The position numbers and the translations under genes are program-made. Below are positions 16,559 to 24,317 of a stretch of DNA of 64,000 nt, in pieces. How positions within the stretch are numbered: position 1 is the first letter of the stretch; the number at the start of each line of letters is the position of its first letter. The notes beneath the pieces were generated by a model that did not search any database, was not told the origin of the DNA, and saw only the letters and a program-made list of their open reading frames with translations. The DNA comes from HXMU1420-13 sp965249965 (GTDB taxonomy: Bacteria; Bacteroidota; Rhodothermia; Balneolales; Balneolaceae), in the NCBI GenBank assembly GCA_965249965.1, contig OZ252262.1, positions 1,302,001 through 1,366,000 of the forward strand, given 5' to 3'.

Positions 16559-19054
16559 ATGAAAAAAGTAATTACCTATTTCTTCATTATATCAGTAGGG
16601 TTCTTTTGGGGTTGTTTAGATTTCGATCGAATCATTGATTACCGAGAGACAATTTATGGTGACGGTAGTGAATTTGGGAAGGAAGTTGAATTATCAAGAG
16701 TTGCCAAGACAGGTGATGGGAATAGTTCATTTGAAAAGAACTCACTATTCATACAAAGCGCTAATGATTTCTTTATGTACCAGAATCCGAACTCGTATTG
16801 GGATCATACATTTACCTTTTCTGAGGAAGGTTTAACAGGTGATTTTGATGTGTCTCCAAATGGGGAAATTATTGCAGTTGCTGTAGAGCCGAAAGATTCA
16901 TCGGACACGTCTGTTGAATTCTATATTCAAAACACTGGTCAGATTTTTAAGCTTGATAGAGATCTGAATTTTGGCCATACAACTTCAACTGAATATCTTC
17001 AGGAATTTCAATTGATGGATGAGAACCATATATCTTTTTTATTTCGAGATGATTCACTTGAGGTAAATCGTTTTAAAATTTTCAGGTATGATACTGAACT
17101 AAGTGAATGGTCAAACACTACAAATTATTCAAACGCTCTAGTTGATTTAATTGATGAAAACCCAAATAGAGTTGAAAAATTTTATTCGTTATTCGATTCT
17201 TCATGGGATAATTACTATTACATAATTACGATAGATGAAGAGTATAAATTTAATTTTTATATGGAGGATAGTTTTGGTACAGGATGGTGGCAACCTCGTT
17301 ATTACGGTGGTAATGGTGAAACTATTAACGTCGATAGTACATTTTATGCATACTCAGCAGATTTTGATGGTAATGATTTAGTATTGAGTAGGATCAAAAA
17401 TGATAGTACCTATTTAGAACACTACGCATATGATTTGTACCGTCCTAATTTTTACCGTACCAATGATATTGTACAAGATACGATTGGGTTTTTAGCCAAT
17501 AATTCATCAATACAAATTGTTCAATACGATAATAGAAATTATGTTCTAGTTGGTAATACAGCTGATTCTGCAAGTGGACTCAATGCAGCTATTCGACTAT
17601 TCCAAGTAGAATCAGATTACGAGTATGGTGAAGGATCTTGGCAATTTATTGAAGAAATAAATGGAGTAGATCAGTTCGCTTCTAGTTTCGATGTTTCTAT
17701 TGAAGCTAGCACTTTAGTTATTGGTGAACCCTCCAATGATTTTATATCAAACAATGCTGGGGCGGTGCATGTGTATGATATAAGTTTGAATGAAAACCAG
17801 ATTGAATTAGATCGGGAAGTAAATGTCCAGGCAACTGGTGATTACAGGGATAGAGTACATTTGGAGTGGGCTGATATTGGATATACTGATGGTTTCATTT
17901 TTGAAAGAGATCCAATTGGGTATAAAGTACTAAGGAAAATTTGGGAATCAGGAAGCAATCCAATTCAAATAGCAGATATAGACTCAATCGGCAATAATAC
18001 CAACGTAAGTTTTATTGACACTTCTGCCTCGCTTGATACTAATTACGTGTACACTATTCTTCCATATAATGTTACCACCAATAAAGAAGGTGATGTATAC
18101 TATCACATCGTTGAAAGTTCTGCTATTGCAAGACCCATACGTACTGAGATTAATCCTGAATTCAATATACCATTTGCGGATTCAGAGCCCATATTAGATG
18201 CTCATTTAACAGAGCCAGTGTGGGAAGATGCAGCCATATTAGTTAATAAATCTCATCCAAAAGACACTGTAAAAATCTTAGAATCTATTAGTGGCATTTA
18301 TATTGGTGTAAAAAGTAGTACACCTGAAGATTTTCGTAGGGCCATACTTTCAGTTTCAATTGATACTGACAAGAATCTGGATTGGACTTCGGAAAATGAA
18401 GGCATTATTAATTTTGAGCATTCATTAAATGAAAATGAAGGATTAGTTACCTCGATCTACTCAAATCACTATCAAGGAACGTATCCTGATATAGTAAACT
18501 CTAATAATGTCAATTTAAGTACCCTATGGTCTACTGATTATCTCTCTTCAGTTAGAATCGATACAGGAAGATTGTTCCAGGAAATCTTTATCCCATTCTC
18601 TGAGATTTTATTTGGTTTAGATCAGTATGAATCGATTTTTTTGCAGGTTGGATTAAATTATACACCTTGGTTAGATTCATTTTCTGGTATCTCATATCCA
18701 ATACAATCCCACCCTTTAGTACAAGAGACATTTTATAAAGCGAATCTATCAACAAGTTCTGTGAACAATGAAATAGCAGATAGTAAAACTGAGTCGTTCG
18801 AATTAAATCAAAACTACCCGAATCCGTTTAACCCAAGTACCAATATTTCATTCGATTTACCGCAATCGGAGTTAGTGCAGTTGAAAGTCTACAATATGTT
18901 AGGCCAAGAAGTAGCCAGTTTGGTAGATGGTAGATTGAATTCGGGAAATCACATGGTGAACTTCGATGCCAGCCAGCTTTCAAGTGGGGTATACATTTAT
19001 CGATTGGTAGCAGGGAACCATTCCATCACCAAAAAAATGATGTTGATTAAATAG
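16559..19054 (+). CDS. Large exported protein of unknown function with a CBM9-like region and Por secretion tail
   Basis: 831 aa, function not recognised. The N-terminus 'MKKVITYFFIISVGFFWGC' is a signal sequence, possibly of lipoprotein type but with a poor lipobox (FWGC). Residues about 40-420 contain repeated beta-rich segments such as 'VSPNGEIIAVAVE' and 'GAVHVYDISLNENQ', suggesting a propeller or FG-GAP-like fold. A fibronectin-like stretch follows near 425-540. Around 545-740, 'FADSEPILDAHLTEPVWEDA' and 'SVSIDTDKNLDW' resemble family 9 carbohydrate-binding/DOMON-like domains. The end is a Por tail. The start has a good ribosome-binding site (TAGGAGGT, 16547-16554), ten bases after the upstream stop, so it is cotranslated with the esterase and probably shares its substrate. 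Confidence 0.75.
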   Translation: MKKVITYFFIISVGFFWGCLDFDRIIDYRETIYGDGSEFGKEVELSRVAKTGDGNSSFEKNSLFIQSANDFFMYQNPNSYWDHTFTFSEEGLTGDFDVSPNGEIIAVAVEPKDSSDTSVEFYIQNTGQIFKLDRDLNFGHTTSTEYLQEFQLMDENHISFLFRDDSLEVNRFKIFRYDTELSEWSNTTNYSNALVDLIDENPNRVEKFYSLFDSSWDNYYYIITIDEEYKFNFYMEDSFGTGWWQPRYYGGNGETINVDSTFYAYSADFDGNDLVLSRIKNDSTYLEHYAYDLYRPNFYRTNDIVQDTIGFLANNSSIQIVQYDNRNYVLVGNTADSASGLNAAIRLFQVESDYEYGEGSWQFIEEINGVDQFASSFDVSIEASTLVIGEPSNDFISNNAGAVHVYDISLNENQIELDREVNVQATGDYRDRVHLEWADIGYTDGFIFERDPIGYKVLRKIWESGSNPIQIADIDSIGNNTNVSFIDTSASLDTNYVYTILPYNVTTNKEGDVYYHIVESSAIARPIRTEINPEFNIPFADSEPILDAHLTEPVWEDAAILVNKSHPKDTVKILESISGIYIGVKSSTPEDFRRAILSVSIDTDKNLDWTSENEGIINFEHSLNENEGLVTSIYSNHYQGTYPDIVNSNNVNLSTLWSTDYLSSVRIDTGRLFQEIFIPFSEILFGLDQYESIFLQVGLNYTPWLDSFSGISYPIQSHPLVQETFYKANLSTSSVNNEIADSKTESFELNQNYPNPFNPSTNISFDLPQSELVQLKVYNMLGQEVASLVDGRLNSGNHMVNFDASQLSSGVYIYRLVAGNHSITKKMMLIK
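18809..19054 (+). repeat. Por-tail coding repeat, copy 2
   Basis: The second copy of the repeat at 16303-16548. Both copies end on the gene's TAG stop, as expected for a duplicated C-terminal sorting domain. Confidence 0.85.
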
Positions 19055-19113
19055 AGCTTTTTCGGGGTACAATTATTTGACGCATAGAAATAAGAATGTC
19101 CTTCTCTTTAACT

Positions 19114-19140
19114 CGGGCTGCCTGATCGCAGTCCGTATTT
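19114..19140 (+). terminator. Probable terminator between the convergent genes
   Basis: An 8-bp stem with one G-U pair, CGGGCTGC (19114-19121) with GCAGTCCG (19128-19135), has a 6-base loop and is followed by TATTT. The T tract is weak. It would end the esterase/CBM operon just before the opposite-strand CDGSH gene. Confidence 0.5.
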
Positions 19141-19142
19141 AT

Positions 19143-19454
19143 TTAATCCTCTGAACTAAATCCTGCCGCTTTATGCGAACCGTCGCAGAATGGTTTATTC
19201 TGTGAAGCCCCGCATCGGCAGAAACTCATTTTCTTTTCAGTGGAGATTGTTTGATCTGCCCCCTGTAATGTATATTTCCCCTCAATAAACAAGGCAGAAT
19301 TTGGTCTGATTTTTATCGACAACTCGCCTCCATTTTCATCGGTTTCCTCAAGGAGTAGACGTTCGGGGTTGTAGTCTGTATTCGCTGAAAACTCACCTTG
19401 AATATGGGAATTATCGCAGTAGGGTTTGTTTTTTGATAATCCACAACGGCACAT
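19143..19454 (-). CDS. CDGSH iron-sulfur domain protein, two CDGSH motifs (downstream part of split gene)
   Basis: From Met at 19454 this encodes 103 aa with two mitoNEET-type [2Fe-2S] sites: 'CRCGLSKNKPYCDNSH' at the very N-terminus and 'CRCGASQNKPFCDGSH' near residue 80. Each supplies the three-Cys/one-His ligand set. Starting directly on a cluster motif is abnormal for the family, and the preceding in-frame codons up to the A7 run look like coding sequence. I read it as the C-terminal two-thirds of the ferredoxin/CDGSH gene rather than an independent gene. CDGSH proteins act in redox sensing or electron/cluster transfer. It is the last gene of the minus-strand polyketide operon. Confidence 0.7.
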   Translation of the reverse strand: MCRCGLSKNKPYCDNSHIQGEFSANTDYNPERLLLEETDENGGELSIKIRPNSALFIEGKYTLQGADQTISTEKKMSFCRCGASQNKPFCDGSHKAAGFSSED

Positions 19455-19482
19455 GGCAACTCGAGTTTCCGCTGCAATAATA

Positions 19483-19803
19483 TCACCATCTGCATTTTTT
19501 TAAATTGATGTCGCCTTCGATATAAATTGGGCCATTTTTGACAAGAGCTATCGTATTCTTTTTAGGTGCTTCTTCGTTTTTACTTTCATCATTTCTCGAA
19601 TATTGTAAAGCTCCTGTTGGGCAGCGTTCAATAACCCTTGCAACTTCATCAGCTGAACCCTGTGAAGGTTGAATCCATGGCTTTTTGTTGATATCAAATA
19701 CACCGGGAAGTCCATGTACACATTCTTTGGCGTGAATACACTTCTTTAAATCCCAGGTTACTGTTATTTCATCCGACTCGTAGGTGTAGATTTTTTCAGG
19801 CAT
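19483..19803 (-). CDS. YjdI/Fer4_19-type ferredoxin-like domain (upstream part of split gene)
   Basis: 106 aa. 'VTWDLKKCIHAKECVHGLPGVF' (in parts) and 'VIERCPTGALQYSR' match the Fer4_19 ([4Fe-4S] mono-cluster, YjdI-like) family, with three Cys in view plus one near the second motif. After about residue 75 comes 'IALVKNGPIYIEGDINLKK', which is normally the lead-in to a CDGSH domain, and then an abrupt 'CRW' and stop after the A7 run. The true product is probably a Fer4_19-CDGSH-CDGSH fusion. It lies 39 bases downstream of the FAD monooxygenase and could pass electrons to it, which is inference from position only. Confidence 0.75.
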   Translation of the reverse strand: MPEKIYTYESDEITVTWDLKKCIHAKECVHGLPGVFDINKKPWIQPSQGSADEVARVIERCPTGALQYSRNDESKNEEAPKKNTIALVKNGPIYIEGDINLKKCRW

Positions 19804-19842
19804 GTTTTTCTTTTGTTGATGAATACTGCGATCAATTAAATG

Positions 19843-21000
19843 TTAAATCCACCAAGTCTCAAGCCCACGCATGGTAAAAAACTCGGCTACTTTATTTTGA
19901 AGAGGTGAGTTTGCAAGTGTTTTTACAAAAAAATGCTTCATTCCTGGTAAAGATGTGGATCGCCCCATTTTCATATTCATTTCGGCACGTTTTGCCACCT
20001 TTTTTGCCATGGGTTTTTGTTTGGTTTCGTACACAAACATATCTGCAATAGGCAAATCTTTTGAAATTCCTCTACAAAAAGACATCACATTAGCTAAATG
20101 CCAGGCATCAATCCAGCCTAGATTCATTCCTTGTCCACCAATGGGGCTAATAATATGAGCAGCATCGCCGGCCAGTAACACACGGTCAACGATAAACCGA
20201 TCTGCAACGTAATGCTGAACCCCAAAGCTGCTATGAGATTCACATGTTTTTGGGTCCAGTAGAATTCCAATTCTTTGATCTATGAGTTTTGAAATTAATT
20301 CCGGACTAGATTCATCAATAAATCCTTCTGTTTTAACTACCCAGCGCCGCATTTTATTTGGAAGTGGGAAGCATTCGATCAATCCGTCTTTAGGAAGATA
20401 CACAACTGCGTCATTTTCAAAACTGGTTGTGTCTTGAAAATCACCCATGATGTAGGTATCGGGGTATTTCTCACCTTTAAACTGTATACCCAACGTCTGA
20501 CGAACAAAACTTTTTTTTCCATCACATCCTACTAAATATCCCGTTTCAAATGCGAGTGTTTCTCCATTTTTTTTTATATCGATGCGAACGAAATCATCCT
20601 CCTGGTCAATCGAAACTACTTCAGCTCCCTCAATAAGAGAGTCCGGCGTAACTTCTAGAATTCGTTCTTTTAAAATGCGCTCTGATTCACTTTGGGCAAG
20701 TAGCAGGATATAATTGTACGGCTTAGGACAAGACTCAAAATCAATAGTGCCCAATATTTCCTTACCGGAATGCGCAAACCCACGCTGAACTTTTATCCCG
20801 GCTGATACAAATTCCTCAACGATACCCAACTCGGAAAATAGTTCTAAGGAAACAGGGTGAATTCCAAGTGATCTTGAGCCGCTAATTATTTCAGTTCTTT
20901 TCTCAATAATCGTAAATGGGATTCCTCTATGATGAAGGCATAAGCCAAGAAATAAGCCAACAGGTCCACCACCAACAATTACAACATCTTCAATTTTCAT
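19843..21000 (-). CDS. FAD-dependent monooxygenase (aromatic hydroxylase type)
   Basis: A class A flavoprotein hydroxylase, 385 aa. The FAD-binding Rossmann motif 'VVIVGGGPVGLFLGLCLHHRG' is at the N-terminus (Gly9-Gly14), the 'DG' motif is 'GYLVGCDGKKSFVR' near residue 155, and the 'GD' motif 'LLAGDAAHIISPIGGQGMN' is near residue 270. These enzymes hydroxylate phenols with NAD(P)H and O2. The ATG overlaps the methyltransferase stop (ATGA), so translation is coupled. Behind a type III PKS and a methyltransferase it most likely oxidises the polyketide ring, as SrsC does for alkylresorcinol in Streptomyces griseus. That comparison is from knowledge of the pathway, and the exact product here is unknown. 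Confidence 0.88.
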   Translation of the reverse strand: MKIEDVVIVGGGPVGLFLGLCLHHRGIPFTIIEKRTEIISGSRSLGIHPVSLELFSELGIVEEFVSAGIKVQRGFAHSGKEILGTIDFESCPKPYNYILLLAQSESERILKERILEVTPDSLIEGAEVVSIDQEDDFVRIDIKKNGETLAFETGYLVGCDGKKSFVRQTLGIQFKGEKYPDTYIMGDFQDTTSFENDAVVYLPKDGLIECFPLPNKMRRWVVKTEGFIDESSPELISKLIDQRIGILLDPKTCESHSSFGVQHYVADRFIVDRVLLAGDAAHIISPIGGQGMNLGWIDAWHLANVMSFCRGISKDLPIADMFVYETKQKPMAKKVAKRAEMNMKMGRSTSLPGMKHFFVKTLANSPLQNKVAEFFTMRGLETWWI

Positions 21001-21695
21001 GTTTTATCCTGGGTTAGTAAAAGTCGGAATAAGGGCATTTGATCGAGCTTCCATTTTTTTGGGATCATGGCACGTAACTCCTCGAAGGTAAAACTTCGAC
21101 GGATAGAAATCAGCCCGTCGTAAGTGATAAACGAATTTCTAAAAAGAAGAGGAGTAATCAGTTTAAATAAAGCATAACCAATTGTATTGCGCTCAATATC
21201 ACTAAATAACACTCTTTTTACGGCGAGTTGTTCAGCGTCCTTTAAAAATGTAGTAAGCTCCAAATCGCTAAGGTGATGCAGCACATGATTGGAGATTACA
21301 AAATCAAAAGATGTGCCTGCGTCAATCAATTCTTGTGAATGCATTTTTTTGAAGGTCACATTTGCCGGAGCATCCAGTTTTTCAGCAAATTCTATAGCTC
21401 TGTCGTCCAATTCGATGGCAAGAATCTCCAGGTTAATGTGATCCTTTTTCGACCATTCAGCAATTTTTATAGGGATGTCTCCACCACCAAACCCAATGTC
21501 TAAGAGCGTGTAAACTTGCTTGGAATCAACACACAAAGGACGAATTCTTGTTTTGTAAATCCGGCGCCAACCAGATAACAGTGAATTTATAGAGGTGAAA
21601 TGTTGATAGGTGTTTTCAAGTAAAATTGGATCACAATCAACGCGATCCATGAGCTCAACTAAATCAGGATCTCGGTGTTTAAGAAATCTCCACAT
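20997..21695 (-). CDS. Class I SAM-dependent methyltransferase
   Basis: 232 aa with a Rossmann-type methyltransferase core: motif I 'LLDIGFGGGDIPIKIAEW' near residue 65, an acidic post-motif 'LEILAIELDDRAIEFA', and 'FDFVISNHVLHHLSD' near residue 130 (motif IV region). A TTG at 21698 also opens the frame, but the ATG at 21695 overlaps the PKS stop as TGATG and is the better start. The stop overlaps the monooxygenase start by four bases. Tight coupling to the PKS suggests O- or C-methylation of the polyketide product. SrsB of Streptomyces is a different, membrane-bound methyltransferase type, so the parallel is functional only. Confidence 0.88.
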   Translation of the reverse strand: MWRFLKHRDPDLVELMDRVDCDPILLENTYQHFTSINSLLSGWRRIYKTRIRPLCVDSKQVYTLLDIGFGGGDIPIKIAEWSKKDHINLEILAIELDDRAIEFAEKLDAPANVTFKKMHSQELIDAGTSFDFVISNHVLHHLSDLELTTFLKDAEQLAVKRVLFSDIERNTIGYALFKLITPLLFRNSFITYDGLISIRRSFTFEELRAMIPKKWKLDQMPLFRLLLTQDKT

Positions 21696-22795
21696 CAATT
21701 TTTTATGAAGGTAAAGATACCGGTTTCGATAGTCAGACCAGGTCCAAAAGCAATGGGAAGTACTTTAGAATGAGAATTAAGCGATGATCTTCGGATTTCA
21801 TCGAGTACAAAAAGTATGGTGGCACTGCTCATATTTCCATAATTGGCAAGTACCGTTCGCGATGGGATCACTTTATCGGAATCTACCTTCATCCCTTGCT
21901 CTACTTTATCAATGATTGCACGTCCACCGGGATGAACGGCCCACATGTCAATATCTTGTTTCGTGATTTCAAGCGACTCGAACATGGGTTGCATGATGTC
22001 ATCAATATTGGCCTCAATAATTGAGGGGATATAACTCGAAAGCACCATTTTAAAGCCTGTATCACTAATAGTCCAGGCCATATCTTTTTCGCCTTCATAG
22101 GCTAAAGCCGAAGAAAATTCGTCTAAACGATAGCCAGATTTTTCTGGCTCTTTGGTTGAAACTAAAACACCGGCAGCGCCATCAGCAAATACAGATGCTG
22201 CTAATATTTGATCAATGTCATCATCAATTTGAAGATGTAACGAGCATAGTTCACATGTTATAACCAATACTACTGCATCCGGATCTGCCGTGCAAAAAGA
22301 GTGCGCCATTTTTAATGCCGGGAATGCGGCATAGCATCCCATAAACCCAATATGAAAACGTTGTGTGGAAGGGGATAAGCCAAGGTGACGGACTACTTCA
22401 AAATCTGGACCGGGAGCATAAAATCCGGTACATGAGACAGTGATTACGTGCGTTATGGACTTTCGATCAAGGTTGGGATTTTGTTCCACTAATTGATCGG
22501 CAACCTGAAGAAATAATTTCTTCGATTCTCGCTCATAAATGGCATTTCTCTCTCCAGTTGAAGGTGCCGGTTGGTTCTTAAAAATTCGTTCAAAAAATCC
22601 ATTTCCGGATACTGATTCAAAATCATAATTAGCGGCATGGCGTTTTTCGATGCCAGATTGAGAATAAATGCGATGTATGATGGAACGTGTTTTTCGATCG
22701 CCAGGAACATTCTCTTTCATGATTTCCCGAACAGTTTGTTGGTGTTCGAAAGTATCAGGAACCGCTGTGGCAATATCGTTGATGTAAACTGGCAT
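21695..22795 (-). CDS. Type III polyketide synthase (chalcone/stilbene synthase superfamily)
   Basis: A 366-aa homodimeric ketosynthase that condenses an acyl-CoA starter with malonyl-CoA units. The catalytic triad is visible: Cys154 in 'GFMGCYAAFPAL', His288 in 'WAVHPGGRAI' and Asn321 in 'NYGNMSSATILFVLDEI', matching Cys164/His303/Asn336 of plant chalcone synthase. 'VSCTGFYAPGPDF' near residue 120 is another family block. Bacterial relatives make alkylresorcinols, alkylpyrones or naphthalene-type products. The starter is not deducible by eye. It is the first gene of a PKS-methyltransferase-monooxygenase(-ferredoxin/CDGSH) operon. Its promoter must lie in the 139-base gap shared with the divergent DinB gene. 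Confidence 0.94.
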   Translation of the reverse strand: MPVYINDIATAVPDTFEHQQTVREIMKENVPGDRKTRSIIHRIYSQSGIEKRHAANYDFESVSGNGFFERIFKNQPAPSTGERNAIYERESKKLFLQVADQLVEQNPNLDRKSITHVITVSCTGFYAPGPDFEVVRHLGLSPSTQRFHIGFMGCYAAFPALKMAHSFCTADPDAVVLVITCELCSLHLQIDDDIDQILAASVFADGAAGVLVSTKEPEKSGYRLDEFSSALAYEGEKDMAWTISDTGFKMVLSSYIPSIIEANIDDIMQPMFESLEITKQDIDMWAVHPGGRAIIDKVEQGMKVDSDKVIPSRTVLANYGNMSSATILFVLDEIRRSSLNSHSKVLPIAFGPGLTIETGIFTFIKN

Positions 22796-22934
22796 AAGTG
22801 AGGATACTGTTTTTATTAGTGCTTCAAAAACGGTTATTTATGGAAATAAAGTTCATTATAAACGAAGTTTTTTATCTCGTTGCAACAGGTTCATGCAATT
22901 AGCGTGTAAGCTGTTGAATAAAAATCAATCAGTC

Positions 22935-23492
22935 ATGTATTCCAATCAATTTTTTAAAGAAGGTTTTGAGTCAGCCAAAAATGAATTAAATCAAATTCTA
23001 GAAGAGGTTGATGAAAAGTTATTTGTAAGCTCACCTGCCGATGGCGGTTGGTGCGTTGGTGAGGTTGTAAGTCATATAAACAAAACAACGGATCTATATC
23101 TCGGACAGATGGAGCCTGGTTTGGATAAGCCTTTGGACGAACTTCCGAAAGGTACAGGGTCATACAATCTTCCCTGGAGTATGCGGATGTTTGTGAAAGT
23201 GGTAAGCCCGGACTATAAACCGAGGGTAAAAACATTCCCGGTATTTTCTCCAGAGAAACAAGCTGATTTAGATCGTGCCAACCTGGTGGAGCACTACAAT
23301 CAAAATATGGATCGATTTATCGCCATTGCAGAACGCGCCGAAGCCGACGATTTAAATTTGGACAAAATTAAAGTGCGCAATCCGGTAGTTAAGTTTTTAA
23401 AAATGAGCTTAAGCGCATGCCTGGCTATTCATGAAGCTCACACTCGCCGCCATTTAGAGCAAATAAAGCGGTTGATGCCTGAGAAAGATTAG
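22935..23492 (+). CDS. DinB-family protein
   Basis: 185 aa, DinB/YfiT-like four-helix protein, a family of metal-binding enzymes and thiol-dependent transferases of mixed or unknown function. Candidate metal ligands are in 'GEVVSHINKTTDLYLGQM' and the C-terminal 'IHEAHTRRHLEQIKRL'. The ATG at 22935 was chosen because the product then begins 'MYSNQFFKEGFES', like other family members; an ATG at 22893 would add 14 residues. It is divergent from the PKS gene, and its 3' end overlaps the convergent desaturase gene by four bases. No role in the polyketide pathway is shown. Confidence 0.75.
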   Translation: MYSNQFFKEGFESAKNELNQILEEVDEKLFVSSPADGGWCVGEVVSHINKTTDLYLGQMEPGLDKPLDELPKGTGSYNLPWSMRMFVKVVSPDYKPRVKTFPVFSPEKQADLDRANLVEHYNQNMDRFIAIAERAEADDLNLDKIKVRNPVVKFLKMSLSACLAIHEAHTRRHLEQIKRLMPEKD

Positions 23493-24253
23493 TCATGTTT
23501 TTGAATAATATTTCTAAATAAATCCTTCCACTCATGAAAAATCATGTTTGTTAGGCTGCGATCATCTGGATTGTTAACTAGCCCATAAATTGGCTGAGTA
23601 GATTCCTCTGTAAATGTTCCAAAAAGTTTGTCATAAATAATTAGCACATTCCCGAAATTTTTATTCAAATATTCAGGGTTCGATGCATGATGAACCCGAT
23701 GGTGACTCGGAGTATTTAAGAACCGCTCCAAAATACCGAGCTTTGGGATGATGGTTGTATGTTGGATAAATGCAAAGAAGAAACTAAACGTCTCCACCGC
23801 CAAAATATCAATGGGATGAAAGCCTAATAAGGGAAGAGGAATCCAAAAAATCACATGATAAACTGCGTTTAGAAACGGTGTGCGAGCGGCAACCGCAAAA
23901 TTCATTTTCATGGAAGAATGATGATTGACATGTGTTGCCCATAAAAATGGAACATTATGGCTCCATCTATGAAACCAATAATAAATGAATTCATTTAATA
24001 GAAATAGAACAAAAAGCGACCAAAAAGCTGTTTCAATTTTTAATGGTGTGATCGAATACAAGTAAAACCAGATCGCCAGGCTAACTCCTTTTAATCCAAC
24101 TCTAGTCAGAACTCCCATTATCCCAAGAGAAATACTTACAAAAGTGTCATGCTTATCGTATAATTTTTTATTCTTTTTGAAACTGTAGATAGCTTCTCCA
24201 GCAATAAATAATATGACGACACCAATAAAATAAGGTGTAAGCTTTTCAAGCAT
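23489..24253 (-). CDS. Sterol desaturase / fatty acid hydroxylase family membrane protein
   Basis: A 254-aa integral membrane di-iron oxygenase. The histidine clusters are visible: 'HRWSHNVPFLWATHVNHHS' near residue 95, 'QHTTIIPKL' near residue 165, and 'PSHHRVHHAS' near residue 185. Hydrophobic spans at about 5-20, 45-90 and 130-165 place it in the membrane. Family members hydroxylate or desaturate lipids such as fatty acids, sterols and carotenoids; the substrate here is unknown. It follows the MATE gene after 64 bases and overlaps DinB tail-to-tail. Confidence 0.88.
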   Translation of the reverse strand: MLEKLTPYFIGVVILFIAGEAIYSFKKNKKLYDKHDTFVSISLGIMGVLTRVGLKGVSLAIWFYLYSITPLKIETAFWSLFVLFLLNEFIYYWFHRWSHNVPFLWATHVNHHSSMKMNFAVAARTPFLNAVYHVIFWIPLPLLGFHPIDILAVETFSFFFAFIQHTTIIPKLGILERFLNTPSHHRVHHASNPEYLNKNFGNVLIIYDKLFGTFTEESTQPIYGLVNNPDDRSLTNMIFHEWKDLFRNIIQKHD

Positions 24254-24317
24254 TATTTTTACAGCAGTTAAAAGGTTTATCTATCATAGCATAGTCCCTT
24301 TTGCTTATTAAATCAAA

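Larger units (their letters stand above)
19143..19803 (-). pseudogene. Ferredoxin-CDGSH-CDGSH gene, apparently split by a frameshift
   Basis: Read together, 19803-19483 and 19493-19143 make one continuous three-module iron-sulfur protein if one A is dropped from the A7 run at 19495-19501 (minus strand). The second frame has a stop at the A-run and no other start before Met at 19454, while its extension 'NADGDIIAAETRVAMCRCG' reads like normal linker and domain sequence. Either the gene is broken, a base was misread, or slippage on the A-run makes the full protein. The two pieces are listed separately. Confidence 0.6.

Noticed and set aside
19313..19495. Third-frame ORF from an ATG at the A7 run as the real start of the CDGSH protein
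   Set aside because: It lies in the other frame and gives no CDGSH motif; only the +1-shifted frame continues the domain.
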